Assembly: GCA_029204225.1 (NCBI GenBank)
Contig: CM055111.1
Span: 2,420,329-2,484,328 of the forward strand
Reading direction: 5' to 3'
Source: Diphasiastrum complanatum
Taxonomy: Eukaryota > Streptophyta > Lycopodiopsida > Lycopodiales > Lycopodiaceae
Length of the DNA stretch: 64,000 nt
The notes beneath the pieces were generated by a model. The model saw only the letters and a list, made by a program, of their open reading frames with translations. It was not told the DNA's origin and searched no databases. A program made the position numbers and the translations under genes. How positions within the stretch are numbered: the stretch's first letter is position 1; every line of letters begins with the position of its first letter. Positions 34,640 through 45,759 of the stretch are shown in pieces.

Positions 34640-35400
34640 ATGGAGAGAAGGAAGAAAATAATATGCTATTATTGCCATAACCTTGGACACATTGCCAAAG
34701 AGTGTATGAAGAAGAATGATGACATGAAGAGGAGAGGATCAATGGAGGTAAATGTAGCTAAGACAGAGTAGGTTGAGGAGGACATAACACTTATGGCACT
34801 TGGAGACAACATAACAAGAATCATGACAAAAGTGACTTTCAAATGGTGGAGAGAAAAACAACCTGCAATGATTGAGATATCCGAATTAGATGAGAGAAGC
34901 AATTATGAAAACTGGTACCTGGATTCAGGGGCCACAACACACATGCCCTTCAAAAAAGGAGTGTTTTCAATCTACGAAGAGAATTCAAGTGAGAAGAAGG
35001 TGATAGTAGGAAAACAGAAGGCTATAAAATCTCCAGAGTTTGAAACAATTCATTTGATGATGACAAGAGATAAATGGAGCTGTAAGAAGCAACATTCCAC
35101 AACTTTGTCTTCAACAGAGGCTAAGTATATGGGAGTATGCCATACGACAAATGAATTTTTATGGATGAAAACTATGTCGGGAGAGCTTGAAATTGATATT
35201 TAGAGATGATTCCTTACACGGATAATCAAGGCTATTTTGAGCAAGAATGTAGGTTTTTAAAAGAAAAACAAATATATGGGAATCCAATATCACTTTGTCA
35301 GAGATTTAGTCCAGCAAAAGAGGCTTAATCTGAAAGTTTTCAACCACGTGTATGTTTGTTGATATTATAAGTAAAAGTATTAGTTAAGCATAGATTGTCA
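34640..35400 (+). pseudogene. copia zinc knuckle, protease and RNase H scraps
   Basis: The zinc knuckle CYYCHNLGHIAKEC (about 34664) is followed by the protease site YLDSGATTHMPF (about 34918). At about 35030 the frame jumps directly to RNase H (STTLSSTEAKYMGVCHTTNEFLWMK). Then come YHFVRDLVQQKRLNLK (about 35290) and a decayed tail. Integrase and RT are deleted. Confidence 0.8.
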
Positions 35401-36540
35401 TTTTTGAGAGGACAGATAGTTTGAGGAGAAATCAAGGATAATATGAATAAATTGTAATGGTGGACTCTGAAGTGAGAGAGGGTTTGTTTATCCATGGTTG
35501 CATTTCACATGGTGACACTTGACACTTAGTAAGGATGTTACTGCTAGTTATGGATAAGAGGGTATGGCACTATGTTCACATGACATGTAAATGGCCGCTT
35601 CTTGGCATGCAACTTTTGTGGGGGGGAAGGCCCCGTCTGAGTGCCATTGTGCGACACCGGTTTTTTTTTTTTTTCCCCCAGGCCGTACGACTGCACGCGT
35701 GGACTAGTTTTTTTTTTCGCATTTATAATGCAAATTTTTTTACATTTGTGATGGAATGTGCATGTGGACAGCCAATGATGGGCTACCACATAGCACATGC
35801 ACATTCCACCATAAAGAGATATGAGAGAACGCACATTCCGTAGAGATAGAACGCACATTCCGTAGAGATAGAACGCACATTCCGTAGAGAGAATGACTGA
35901 TTCCGGAGGAGAGAGAAAAGTGGAGGTGGTCCCAAAATACAAAGTAAACCTGAGTACATGGCATTACGTAAGGCATTATTGCCTGTTTCTTGATGTACAA
36001 TTTGACAGTAAATGTATCGAGAGTGTGGTGCGACACACACCGTTTTGTGATATGATTACTCAGGGGCGACAAAATGTAAACTTCAAAAAGGGTTGGTGAA
36101 GCGTGAAGTTTGGCTCATGTGCAAAACAAAAGGCACTTTCTACTGCTACACGTCAGAAAAACCGGCACTATTCAAAAAGTTGCACGTACAATTTCAGTAA
36201 ACAAACCTTCCGTCGTACCTGCCTGTCAAATTGGTAGGTAGCAAAAAGTAGTAGGGCACATGGCCAAAGGCTCCAGCCAATCACCGCGCAGTATATTACA
36301 CTGCAACAAGGCACACAGTTGCTAAACAGTAAACTGTCAGTTAACTCTAGGTTCGGAGTAGGTCCGGCACCAGGCACGGCATGAGATTTGTATACGTGTC
36401 TGAGACTGGCACCAGCCGGTCGAGCTTCGGTGGTCGAACCTCGAGGCTCGGTGATCTAAATAGGCTTGAGCTGGAGCTCGACCTCGCAAGAGCAGTGAGG
36501 GCCGCGACGGAATGGTCTGCTTTCAAGCTTGGATGCTAGC
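35401..36540. other. Non-coding; poly-T tracts and short repeats
   Basis: No gene is recognised. Poly-T runs at 35661-35674 and 35709-35718, and a 22-bp repeat listed separately. Confidence 0.55.
35827..35892. repeat. 22-bp tandem repeat, three copies
   Basis: The unit begins GAACGCACATTCCG and ends TAGAGATA. Copies start at 35827, 35849 and 35871 and are identical except for the end of the third. A related GTGCATGTGG/GCACATTCCACC pair lies just upstream. Confidence 0.92.
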
Positions 36541-36853
36541 CACGTGGCAGGTATGCCACGTGGATGAGGATCGATGGTTTGCTTTAAGAACGTGGTAAAT
36601 TTTGAAATGTTAATGATTTAAAGCCCAGCACCGTTGGATCTTCTTATAGACGTTGATATTTTGCCACGTTTAATCGATCGAACGATAGAAAAAGCTCCGG
36701 TATGACACGTGGCGGAGATCCAAGTGGTCAGGAAAATGTCTCGCCATGACGTCCCGTCGCCGCCGGTGCATGGTTGCGTGCTTCGTGTGACGGGCGCGTG
36801 GACGGGCTACGCCGGACCCCTTGGATTGCTGGCAAGTGGCGTAATGCCACGTG
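36541..36853 (+). promoter_or_regulatory. Four G-boxes (CACGTG) upstream of phytocyanin gene
   Basis: CACGTG at 36541-36546, 36557-36562, 36706-36711 and 36848-36853, each continuing into GG as CACGTGG, plus several ACGTGG near-matches (about 36590, 36880). CACGTGG is the core of plant G-box/ABRE sites bound by bZIP and bHLH factors. They lie 0.5-0.8 kb upstream of the ATG at 37337. Light, abscisic acid or stress control is a hypothesis. Confidence 0.6.
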
Positions 36854-37091
36854 GAGATTTTTCAATGGCTATTACAAGAAACGTGGCAGCATATCAACGC
36901 TGGATAGCTGAATCCAACGGTGGTGGGCTCTCCATCATCCCCTTCTCTGTTTTTCTGTCAGAGATCTCTGTTCTTCGCGTTCCCTTTGTTTTTCTAGCGA
37001 TGGAGCATCTGTTCTTTAACGCTCTCGGATTATGAATGAAGCATGCTGAATTGGTAGAGGCGATCAGATTACTGGGAGTACTGACTGCTGC

Positions 37092-37326
37092 AGGTAGCTA
37101 TGACATCTTTCTGCATTCTGAAATGTGTTTTTCTGTTATCAGATCTGCAGGCAGAACTGTAAAATGATTGTTTATACTGATCGTAACAACTGACATTGCT
37201 TGGGAAGCTCTGATGAGTCTGATCTGCCTTGCAGCTTGTCCTGTGTGCTATATCTGAATCCCAGGATTGAATCTGTTGATTATCGTAACTCCGTAACGAG
37301 TTTGGTTGCTGGTAGTTAATTGTGCA
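37092..37326 (+). other. Possible 5'-UTR intron of phytocyanin gene
   Basis: CTGCAG/GTAGCTATG at 37092 could be a donor and TTAATTGTGCAG ending at 37326 an acceptor, 10 bp before the ATG. The sequence between has no open frame. This is inference only. Confidence 0.3.
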
Positions 37327-37336
37327 GGACAAGAAG

Positions 37337-38849
37337 ATGGCTGTACTGCGGGGAAGCACGGGCGGATGCATTGCTAGTCTCATGATGACAGTACTCTTGT
37401 TTTCTGTTATACAATGCTCTTCTGCAACACAATTCGTCGTTGGCGACTCAGCGGGATGGAGTCTGTCTGTGAACTACACTGCCTGGGCTTCCAAATATAC
37501 CTTCCGTGTCGGTGACTCTTTGTGTACGTTTCCTAACTTCGTCATAAATATGAGGAGCCAGCAATACATTATCCGATAGTCGACGCTATCAAATCTCCTA
37601 TGTCAACTACGAGAAGTACGATTTGTCAAGGTTATTCTGAAGAATTTATACGGCTGACCTTTTCCAGCTTGCCTACGGTCTATTTGGCATAATCTGAACG
37701 CGATCGTATTCTTTACAGCGGCAGTAGGCATAAATTTTTGAGACTATCTACTTGACAAAATGGCTTCAATTATCCCATGCCAGCACCTAATGAATGCTAT
37801 TATCGAGTGACTTTCTGACCTCTTAGGATCTACATTAATGTTGCTGTTGTTACTTCAAGAAAAGTATTTCGGTAGTCACGCACAATGTACGATTTGCTTT
37901 AGGAATGACTGACACTCTGTTTTGCAACATTTCCCCTTTTCATAGGTTAAATATGTGGCTCTAGCCTGCATGTATTCTGAGAATCAAAATATCGACGTCG
38001 TAAGTAAGGATATGCTGCTTTTGTACAATATATTCTGTAGCATGTGCTGCTACCTCCGTTAACGGCGTTCCCATAACTTGTTATCTGATATCTTAATCTT
38101 GGTCTCTTATCACGGAAGCTGGTTGTATTATGCCGTGATCTCATGCTTAGCTGAGGCTCTGTCGTTGACATAAAAGTCTAATTTCCTAGCAATATTTCAC
38201 CTCTAAGCCTCGTAGTACCGATCTCGTGAGCTTAAAGTTACAAAACTTAAGAGCCAACTCCGCTTTCTTGCTCTGATCACCATGAGAGTGTGCACAATAT
38301 ACAGGAAGTCATATATAAGACGTCGATAAGTCTTAAGAAATACCAGAATCAGCAGTCCATCTTTTCTCTCTCTTTGTTATCTTGACATATGACAATTTAT
38401 TATTGTTTTATCAGTCTTAACGCTTGTATGTGAATTCCTATGCAGTGTTCAATTACCGCTCGGACATTCACAACGTCCTCTCGGTGACTGGATCTGATTA
38501 CACAGCTTGCTCCAGCTCCAATCCTGTTACGACTTTCAAAGACGGAAAATCGATCATCTCCCTCACTAGTGCAGGTTCCAAATATTACATTTGCGGAACT
38601 CCTGGACATTGCGGCATTGGCCAAAAGCTATCTATCATGGTTTTGGCAGGAGAGAGCGAGACTCCTCTTTCATCTCCATTATCCGGCGGTCCAACTCCTG
38701 GAGGAATTTTCCATAGTCCTGTTAAGGCTCCAGCCTCAGGTCCATCCAATTCTGCGACCTCTATCAGCTCCAGATCTGTATTGTTTGCATTCATGATTGG
38801 AGCAATTGGAGCAATCCTCAACGGTTCTGTGTTGCTCAGCATTGTGTAG
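37337..38849 (+). CDS. Phytocyanin, stellacyanin-like copper protein, two exons
   Basis: Exon 1 is 37337-37523 and exon 2 is 38446-38849 across a 922-bp GT-AG intron (donor GTACGT, acceptor CTATGCAG), giving 196 residues. A signal peptide (LMMTVLLFSVIQCSSA) precedes a complete plastocyanin-like domain: FVVGDSAGWSLSVNYTAWAS, FRVGDSL, DIHNVLSV, DYTACSSSNP and YYICGTPGHCGIGQKLSI. Type-1 copper ligands are all present: His in IHN, Cys in YICG, His in GHC, and Gln in GQK as axial ligand, the stellacyanin pattern (uclacyanins have Met). A Pro/Ser/Gly-rich linker and hydrophobic C-terminus predict a GPI-anchored cell-surface electron carrier. Intron position and phase match the gene at 17249. The intron contains no recognised element. 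Confidence 0.93.
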
Positions 38850-39879
38850 CATCTGCCGAACAATATCTCAAGTTTGGCTAAGCATATCCTTCTATAGCAA
38901 CTGTAATAGAGTATGTGATTTACAGCATATCACGCATGGGACATATATGTATTGTTATTTTTCTGTTGCCGATTGCAAATCAAGAGATAGCCGTAGTCTC
39001 GACAATATGTTGTAACTAAAAAATATAGACATAATTTGGATTGCAAGGCAGGTTTCTTTGATAGTCCTTTCGGATTGTTTTACTTCTGGAAAAGTAGTGA
39101 ATTGATGTGTTCCACAGTAGCAAAATGCTCTAAACAAAAGTATTCTAAAAAGGTATTGACATTGAGAGTTGTACTTTCATGGTTTGCATGACAGGAACAA
39201 AAGATGGAAACTGATTTGCATTCCTTTTAAAAGCCCAAGATCCTACCTTTCCTAGTATAATAAAAAAAAACTTCTTCCATTCCTGGATGAATGGCAGATA
39301 TAACTCATAACAATAACTTTGTGTTCTTTGCTTAAAGACAAGACGAGCGTTAATTGAGAAGCTAATTAAGGGCAATAATGTCGCTCAATCACGCTTCCCC
39401 TTTTGGAAATAGTTCATGTAAATATAAGACAATTCATGTTACATCATGTTAGGACATGAGACACCATGTCAACTGCCACTTAGTTAGTTAACTACCTTTT
39501 TTGTCATTTGAACAAGAAAGCCCATTTTGTGACTTATTGATGTTTAGCTTACGCGAACCATATTATGTGTTGCTTGTCTTTTGATATAGAATGCACTCAA
39601 CCAAGATCATTCTCCTAGTATGTCTTGTACGTCCTTTTTGCAATTGTTGTTTTTGGCTTGTGATTATACGCGTGGATGCTTGCTTCATTTGATTGGATTA
39701 CACAAATGTTATGGGAGCCCACTTGCATAGAAGATCAGCTGATCTTCTATGAAGAAGTGCGCAAGTTAAATACTTCGATTAGAATGTTTGATTCCACTAT
39801 GGGGGATCACAAAGGTTCAATGTGCCGCCACAAAAGGAAAAGGGAAAATGCAAATGTAGGAGGTTCGAGACAGATTGGT
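38850..39879. other. Non-coding, no gene recognised
   Basis: 3' flank of the phytocyanin gene. A short open frame at 39676-39882 has no recognisable motif. Confidence 0.55.
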
Positions 39880-41080
39880 TGATGATGGCATTAGATATGG
39901 GATGGGATTTCAAAATAATCGAGTGCCTTGATGGCTCCAATTACTCCTCTCAAAGCTAGAAGCCCAAGATTATCCTCATGGAAAAAGGATTGGGGGGGGG
40001 GGAGAGCATGAGATGATGGAACTGGATGAGGAAGGATGTTTGAAGAGTGCAATGCAGGTGGAGAACAAGGAGTTTAAGGTCTACATGATGCTAAAAAGGG
40101 CATTTGAAGCCTCAATATTTTTGAGCATTCTGGCATTGCACCGATTAGTAAGCACCATCAAGATGGTGGAAGGAGACTCGATGACCACCCACATCGACAA
40201 GATCAAATACATATGGAGATGTAGATTGTAGGCACGATCTTGGATGATAGAGAATTGGTGTACGCACTAATACCTAGTTTGCTTGGCAACTATGGTCCCT
40301 TGGTCATGACACGCGATGGCTTTGAAGAAAAAATGGATATTAAGTTCGTAACTAGAAGTTTGTTGTAAGAAGAGATCCGACAGAAGGTAAATCCACATTT
40401 GGATGAGATGGTTTTATTGACAAAATTCAAGATGTACTTCAAATATGGCAAGCATCTCACTAGAAAACAAGCAGGGAATCAAGCATGGATTATTGTAAAG
40501 AAGATTGAGAAAAGGTGCTATTATTGTGATCAAGTAGGACAGTTCATCCCTGATTGTCAAAAAAGAAAAGGAAAATGCCAAATATACAAAGATGTCACAA
40601 GCAAAACTAGTCGAGAAAGAAAATAAAGTGCCTTGGTTCATGGATTGATGGCCATGAGTAAATGAATCAAGCGAGTAAGCATGGTGAAACTGAGTGCAGA
40701 AAAGAAATGAGAAGAACAAGCTATTGACACATGTTATGTGGATTTCGGGGACAACTTCCCACATGACATTTGACAAAAGTGCCTTCATCACTTATGAATT
40801 GGTAACTAGAAGAAGATGAATCATGGTGGGCAACAAGGGGATGTAGTAGGCATCAGATCAATTGTGGTATGGTTGGGAAGAGAGAAAGAGATGATGATTC
40901 AAGAAGTATTGCACCTACCAAACTTAGCAAAAAATTTGATATTTGTAAGGTGTTTGATGGATCAGATAGGATAGCAAGACGAGGACAAGGTATATAAGTT
41001 GACCAAAGCCATTTATGATCGGAAACAGGCTTCAAGGGTTTCGTTTGAAAGAATTGAAGCCGCCTTCATAGATCTGGATA
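39880..41080 (+). pseudogene. copia gag-protease, badly decayed
   Basis: Capsid-like pieces: LDGSNYSSQ, MVEGDSMTTHIDKIKYI and ELVYALIPSLLGNYGPLV. The zinc knuckle CYYCDQVGQFIPDC near 40519 has Gln for the zinc-binding His. The protease remnant YVDFGDN followed, after a frame change, by MTFDKSAFITYE lies near 40740-40800. An (G)9 run at 39990-40000 and many stops break it. Confidence 0.7.
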
Positions 41081-41094
41081 ATTAGTCTCAGCCA

Positions 41095-42640
41095 TCTCCC
41101 ATAAGATCAACATGAGATCACAAACCACCTATAAGGTACATTGATGAATATGCTTGTTATAATCTCATTCGAGAGCCAACGACTATCAAAGAAGCACTCA
41201 GTCAGTCAGACTCCGATCTCTGGAGAGAAGCAATGGATAAAGATTATTCTTCTCTAATCAAGAACTAGACATGGACTATTGTCAAATTTCTTGCTAGCAA
41301 AAATGTGGTTGATTGAATGGATACTCAAAATCAAATACAAAGTAAATGCGAGTACTGATAGAAGGAAAGTCAAGCATTCTTCAGTCAGGACACTTCTATC
41401 ATATATTGCTGTAGTTAATCTAGAAATGCAATAGATGGATGTGAAGACAACGTATCTTAGTGAAGTTATTGAAGAAGATATCTACATGATCCAAATTGAA
41501 GGTTATGTACTCAATGACAAAGAAAATAATGTTTGCAAACTCCATAAAGTACTTTACGGTTTGAAGCAATCTGCTAGAGCTTGGTTCGAAAAGATCAACA
41601 CTTTTCGTATCGAATCTGATTATAACCCAAACACTTCAGATTTGAATGTCTACTTCAAGTCAGTACAAATTTATTTTATTGTTATTACATTGTACATGGA
41701 TGACACATCGCTATTTGGCGACAATGTCAAACTCATAAAAGATGCAAAGGAAATGTTGTCCTTAGAATTCGACATGACAAATCTAGGCAAAGCTCATTAC
41801 TTTCTCGATATTCAACTTCACAAAGATGGAGAGCAAAGACTGATTTCTATCACTCAATAGAAGTGCATTTATATTATGCTAATCAGATGTAATCTAATGA
41901 ATTGCAAGTTAGCTCACTCACCAATGGACCCAAGACTCATATTATCGAAGGACTAGTGTTCTCAATTAACAAACGAATAGGAGCAAATGTTAGACTACCC
42001 ATATCATTTTATAATAGGTTCTCTCATGTACACAATGATCTGCACCAGACTAGACATAGCTTTTGTATAGTCAGTTCCTTAAGCCAATACATGGCTAATT
42101 CGAGTATTATACATTGGAATGCTCTTATCAAAGTTATGAGATATATTCAAGCTACTATGGATCAAATGCATATGTTATGGAAGAGTTGACAACAACAAGC
42201 TCAACATTCTAAGTGGTTTTTTTTATGCAAGTTGAGTAGGAGATGTAGATGCTTGTAAATTCACATCTAGATTTCTTTCTTAACAACAATGCAATCTCAT
42301 GGAACGGTCACAAACAAACTTCAATAACTCTATCGTCTATAGAATTAGAGTATATCACTACCTCACAAGTGACAAAGGAAGCAATGTGGTTGAGTAATTT
42401 AGTATCAGACATTTGTCTGAAACAATATGAGTTGACAATTGTCTTTTGTGATAATCAAAGTGCTATTGCTCTATCATCCAATCCTAGATTTCATTCCACA
42501 TAAATATTAAATATCATGATGTCAGAATCAAAGTTCTCAACAAAGAGGTAAGCTTGGAGTGTTGTCGAATGCAAGACATGACGATAGATATATTTACAAA
42601 GGTGCTAAGCTTGAATGCACACAACACGATATGTGAAAAG
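41095..42640 (+). pseudogene. copia RT and RNase H with internal deletions
   Basis: RT starts in EPTTIKEALSQSDSDLWREA, the same join region as at 27356. It has MDVKTTYLSEVIEEDIYM and LYGLKQSARAWF. The catalytic box reads YMDD instead of YVDD (about 41692). A segment around 41360-41380 that normally holds the ARLV.GFSQ...TFSPV motif is deleted. RNase H keeps LSSIELEYITTSQ and FCDNQSAIAL. Integrase is missing between the upstream protease and this RT. The sequence is sister to the 25506-28882 element but more decayed. Confidence 0.85.
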
Positions 42641-42684
42641 CTAAGTTTGAAGATCAATGCATTCATGGATTCAGATTAAGGAGG

Positions 42685-43491
42685 TGTTGGATTGTTATCC
42701 TTATCACTCTAATCTGATTTTTAATTGACATCCATTCATTTATCCAGTTGCTATAGATTTACTCCCATTATTGCACAGATTGTAGAATTACACGGAAATC
42801 ACAAAGCAAGCTTATGATCACTTATGGCCTCTTACGAGCTCATGGACTTTAGCGTCTATTTATGGATTCTTACGTTTTCTAACAAGCTTACGTTCTACGA
42901 TCATTTACGGATCTTTATGTTTGCTTACGGATTCTTTATGAATTTGACAATGACAAATAATTATCGAGCGACTATCAAAGGGTCAACGACAAATATTTGT
43001 GGACTCGAGTTGTCAAAACATTATATACCAATTGTTTTGAAGCTAATGACTTGCTCAAACTATTGTTAGCGAGTAACTGCCATGAAGTCTAACTGGATAA
43101 GTGATAGTGCAATATGACTAAGTGACAATTGTGATTTACAACTCAATATGGCTAAGTGCTAATTGCAGCCTGGCTAAACGACTCCATAAACCATCAATTG
43201 AATAAGCCCAAACGTCATTCCTAAATAGTATAAATAGCCAATCTTTTTCTCAAGTTAAATCAATCAATCAAGTCAATTGATTCAAAAACTCAATTTATGA
43301 TAGAGTATTGTTCGCAAAATTTCACTATTTATTAGTGGAAGTGTATCAGACAGAGACGATTAGTATTTAGAGTTGTTTTGATTACGTTGTTGCATCTGCT
43401 ATTGTTTTGTGCTCATAATTCATCTGATTTGTACATGCTACTTATTAAATACAATGTGAGGGATTTCAGATCATTGATGATCCAATCCACA
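42685..43491 (+). repeat. copia LTR (probable)
   Basis: Starts TGTTGGATTGTTATCC right after the purine run AGATTAAGGAG; the first bases match the LTR at 28957. The end is placed at AATCCACA (43491), an imperfect inverse of the start. A TATAAATAG box near 43229 fits an LTR promoter. The right end is inferred. Confidence 0.5.
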
Positions 43492-43538
43492 AAAAGATCT
43501 TGGGTTACAAAAGAAGTTACTCTACCAATGTCACCAAT

Positions 43539-44102
43539 GTAGAAAAATTAGCATCTACACACAAAATGAGATGCAAACTCTAATAGAACTTGATCAAAAT
43601 TGAATCAAATGATAAAGTACTATTGCTGTCCATACAAAACCAGCAAGCTACTATATGTCACACATGTGGATCCAAAAATAGCAAATATAGATCATTCTAC
43701 ACATAGAATTGCATGCAATCACAAGTATAGTGCACCAATGGATAGTAGAACCCGAGAGAACCATGTATAAGCATGAAATGAGATAGAGAAGAGAGAAGAT
43801 TATATCTCTCCACGAGTTACATCCTTTTACAACAGGTCAAAACCCTATTTGGCCACTTGGCTTTTCCACCAAAATGCTAACCCTACTATTTTCAAATCTA
43901 GATTCCAAGTACCCAACATTCAAATTTGAATCTACTCAAACTCGACTTCTAACTTTCCCACACTTTCAAAAAGTGTTTATTCAAATGAAATTTAGACTAA
44001 TGAACTTTGAAAAGTCTAAGTCTAAGTCTAAAACAAAGGTGGCCTCAATTTGCCAAATATGGAAATATAGCAAATATGATCAAAATAGTTGAATTTTTCA
44101 CA
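43539..44102 (-). repeat. Candidate 3' LTR of minus-strand copia remnant
   Basis: The minus-strand start TGTGAAAAATTC at 44102 follows the purine tract GAAGAGGGAG (44103-44112). The other end is uncertain; TGTAG at 43539 is a guess. No second copy is in the window. Confidence 0.35.
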
Positions 44103-44340
44103 CTCCCTCTTCAACGAGTTTTAGCATAGACTTTGATAACACTCCAAGTGATGTCATATGCTTCATGAACAAATGCTTTGGTGAAGATATCAGCTACACA
44201 TTCCCTTGAGGACACATGTTGAAGCTCCACCACCTTTGCAATGACTTGCTCCCTCACAAAATGTTGCAATATCATTTCAATATGACATGAAGAATCACAT
44301 AGAATGTAAATGAGATGATTCCTCCATGCTATCAACTATG
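44103..44340 (-). pseudogene. copia RNase H C-terminal fragment
   Basis: On the minus strand: IEMILQHFVREQVIAKVVEL, QHVSSRECVADIFTKAF and EAYDITW, the usual end of copia RNase H, then the PPT. An in-frame stop lies soon after. No RT is visible upstream. Confidence 0.75.
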
Positions 44341-44426
44341 AAATTTCTGAAAAATACAACAAACAAACAATAAATGTGAGTGATCAACATTTGCTTGCAT
44401 GTCTCCTCCTTCTTTGTCCTTTGTTG

Positions 44427-45179
44427 TCATCTATCCACCATGACACTCCATGAATGAGCCTCCATCTCCATCTTGCCACAAGAACCATCAAGCCTTGGAA
44501 ATCCATGAGTAAGTGAGTTCATCCATGATACTAAAGCAGCACCACATGACTCCATAAACCAAGCAAGTTTTACTAGTCCATCTTCAAGATCATCTTGACA
44601 CAAGAAAATAACCATGAATTCACCAAAAATTGACAATCTCCAAACATTGGCACTAAGTACCTCAAAACTTGAGAACTTAGCCATGGATGAGTGATATAAT
44701 GAGCCTCCAATAAATTCATTTCCATCAACAAAACCAACCAAGAATTCTAGTACAAATCCAACATCAAAATGATGCTTACCAATGTAGCTTACCAAAATAC
44801 CATATCGTGACCATTTGCACAAATCCACATGAAAATGCTCAAACATGAGATAGAACAAGTAAATTAAACTTGAGCAACACTTCCTTGATGGTCCTTTGAC
44901 CTTACTTGAATCTTCAATAAGCTGCAAAAATAGACCCATAACATCTTTTCCAATTACCTCTCCTTTGATGCTCTTGACTAGCTCCAAATTGCCAACTTCC
45001 CTTTTGACTAGTTGAAGCCCTTTGAGATCAACCTCTTTCATCAACTTGACCATCAAAGTCATTTTTTTGAACAAACTTTGTTTTCCAGATCCATTAATTG
45101 CTGTAAAAACATGAAAACATTCATCTACTTGCATAGCATCATCTACACTGGCAAGAAGATTCACCAAAAGATATTTCAT
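44427..45179 (-). CDS. Unidentified 250-codon open frame inside copia remnant
   Basis: I do not recognise this protein. It starts MKYLLVNLLASVDDAMQVDE and has no cysteine-histidine, RT or integrase motif. It contains hydrophobic stretches (LIYLFYLMFEHFHVDL, FVLEFLVGFV) and a Cys-Gly-rich end. It lies between the copia pre-RT region (45181-45395) and the RNase H tail (44110-44340), where RT should be, all on the minus strand. It is the longest non-repetitive intact open frame among the decayed sequences. Options: cargo captured by the element, an inserted host gene fragment, or a chance frame in a low-stop region. Confidence 0.3.
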   Translation of the reverse strand: MKYLLVNLLASVDDAMQVDECFHVFTAINGSGKQSLFKKMTLMVKLMKEVDLKGLQLVKREVGNLELVKSIKGEVIGKDVMGLFLQLIEDSSKVKGPSRKCCSSLIYLFYLMFEHFHVDLCKWSRYGILVSYIGKHHFDVGFVLEFLVGFVDGNEFIGGSLYHSSMAKFSSFEVLSANVWRLSIFGEFMVIFLCQDDLEDGLVKLAWFMESCGAALVSWMNSLTHGFPRLDGSCGKMEMEAHSWSVMVDR

Positions 45180-45180
45180 T

Positions 45181-45395
45181 CTTCATAAGAGCTAAATACT
45201 CAAGATCCATTGCTTGGATCCACTCCTCTTCTTTCCTTGCTTCATCTACACTTTCAGGTTCATCAAAGGAGGTTAGGAAAGCAACATAGTTTCTGGAAAC
45301 TACTTGCTTACCCTTTTCATCATATGTGAGCCTTGAAGGTACTTGTCTTTCCCTTGATGTTCTCCTTGGCTATGTGACTGGTAGGTGTCGTCATT
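45181..45395 (-). pseudogene. copia pre-RT segment
   Basis: The minus strand encodes NYVAFLTSFDEPESVDEARK, then EEEWIQAMDLEYLALMKNE, the conserved join just before copia RT. The expected continuation (WxLV..P....V..KWVFK) is missing. It abuts the gypsy protease on its right. Confidence 0.65.
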
Positions 45396-45718
45396 CATTG
45401 GTCAGCCATACATAACTTGTACTTAGGCTTTTTCAATGTGGATATTCCCCATGCCTTTGCTAAGGACATGGCGATAATATTCATGCCAGACCCACTATCG
45501 AGAATGGCTTGTACAGATGGATAATATTTGTAGTGCACGGTTAAAGTGATGTTGTTACCTTTAGAAACACCTATATGAAGTAATCTCATGTCAACATTAT
45601 GAACCACTTCAGTGTTTTCCTGTCGTATCAACTCATCTGGTACATTAGGCTGCTGGGAGCTGTGTAGTATTGCATCCCGCAGGGGTTTGGAAAACTTCAC
45701 GGTCGTGTAGAAGGACAT
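45395..45718 (-). pseudogene. Ty3/gypsy aspartic protease region
   Basis: The minus-strand frame contains VQAILDSGSGMNIIAMSLAK, the gypsy protease active site (DSG). It is cut at CMADQ by the junction with copia sequence. It would release the gag and pol products of the element to the right. Confidence 0.75.
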
Positions 45719-45759
45719 GGTGATTTGAGCTTGTAGGAGATCAGAAAGGACCTCTATTT

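Noticed and set aside
35535-36072. Several overlapping frames on both strands containing repeated short peptides
   Set aside because: The peptide repeats come from the 22-bp tandem repeat; frames on both strands are equally long, so none is credible.
36709-37035. 108-codon open frame over the G-box region
   Set aside because: No motif, begins inside promoter-like sequence, and its path overlaps the inferred 5' UTR of the phytocyanin gene.
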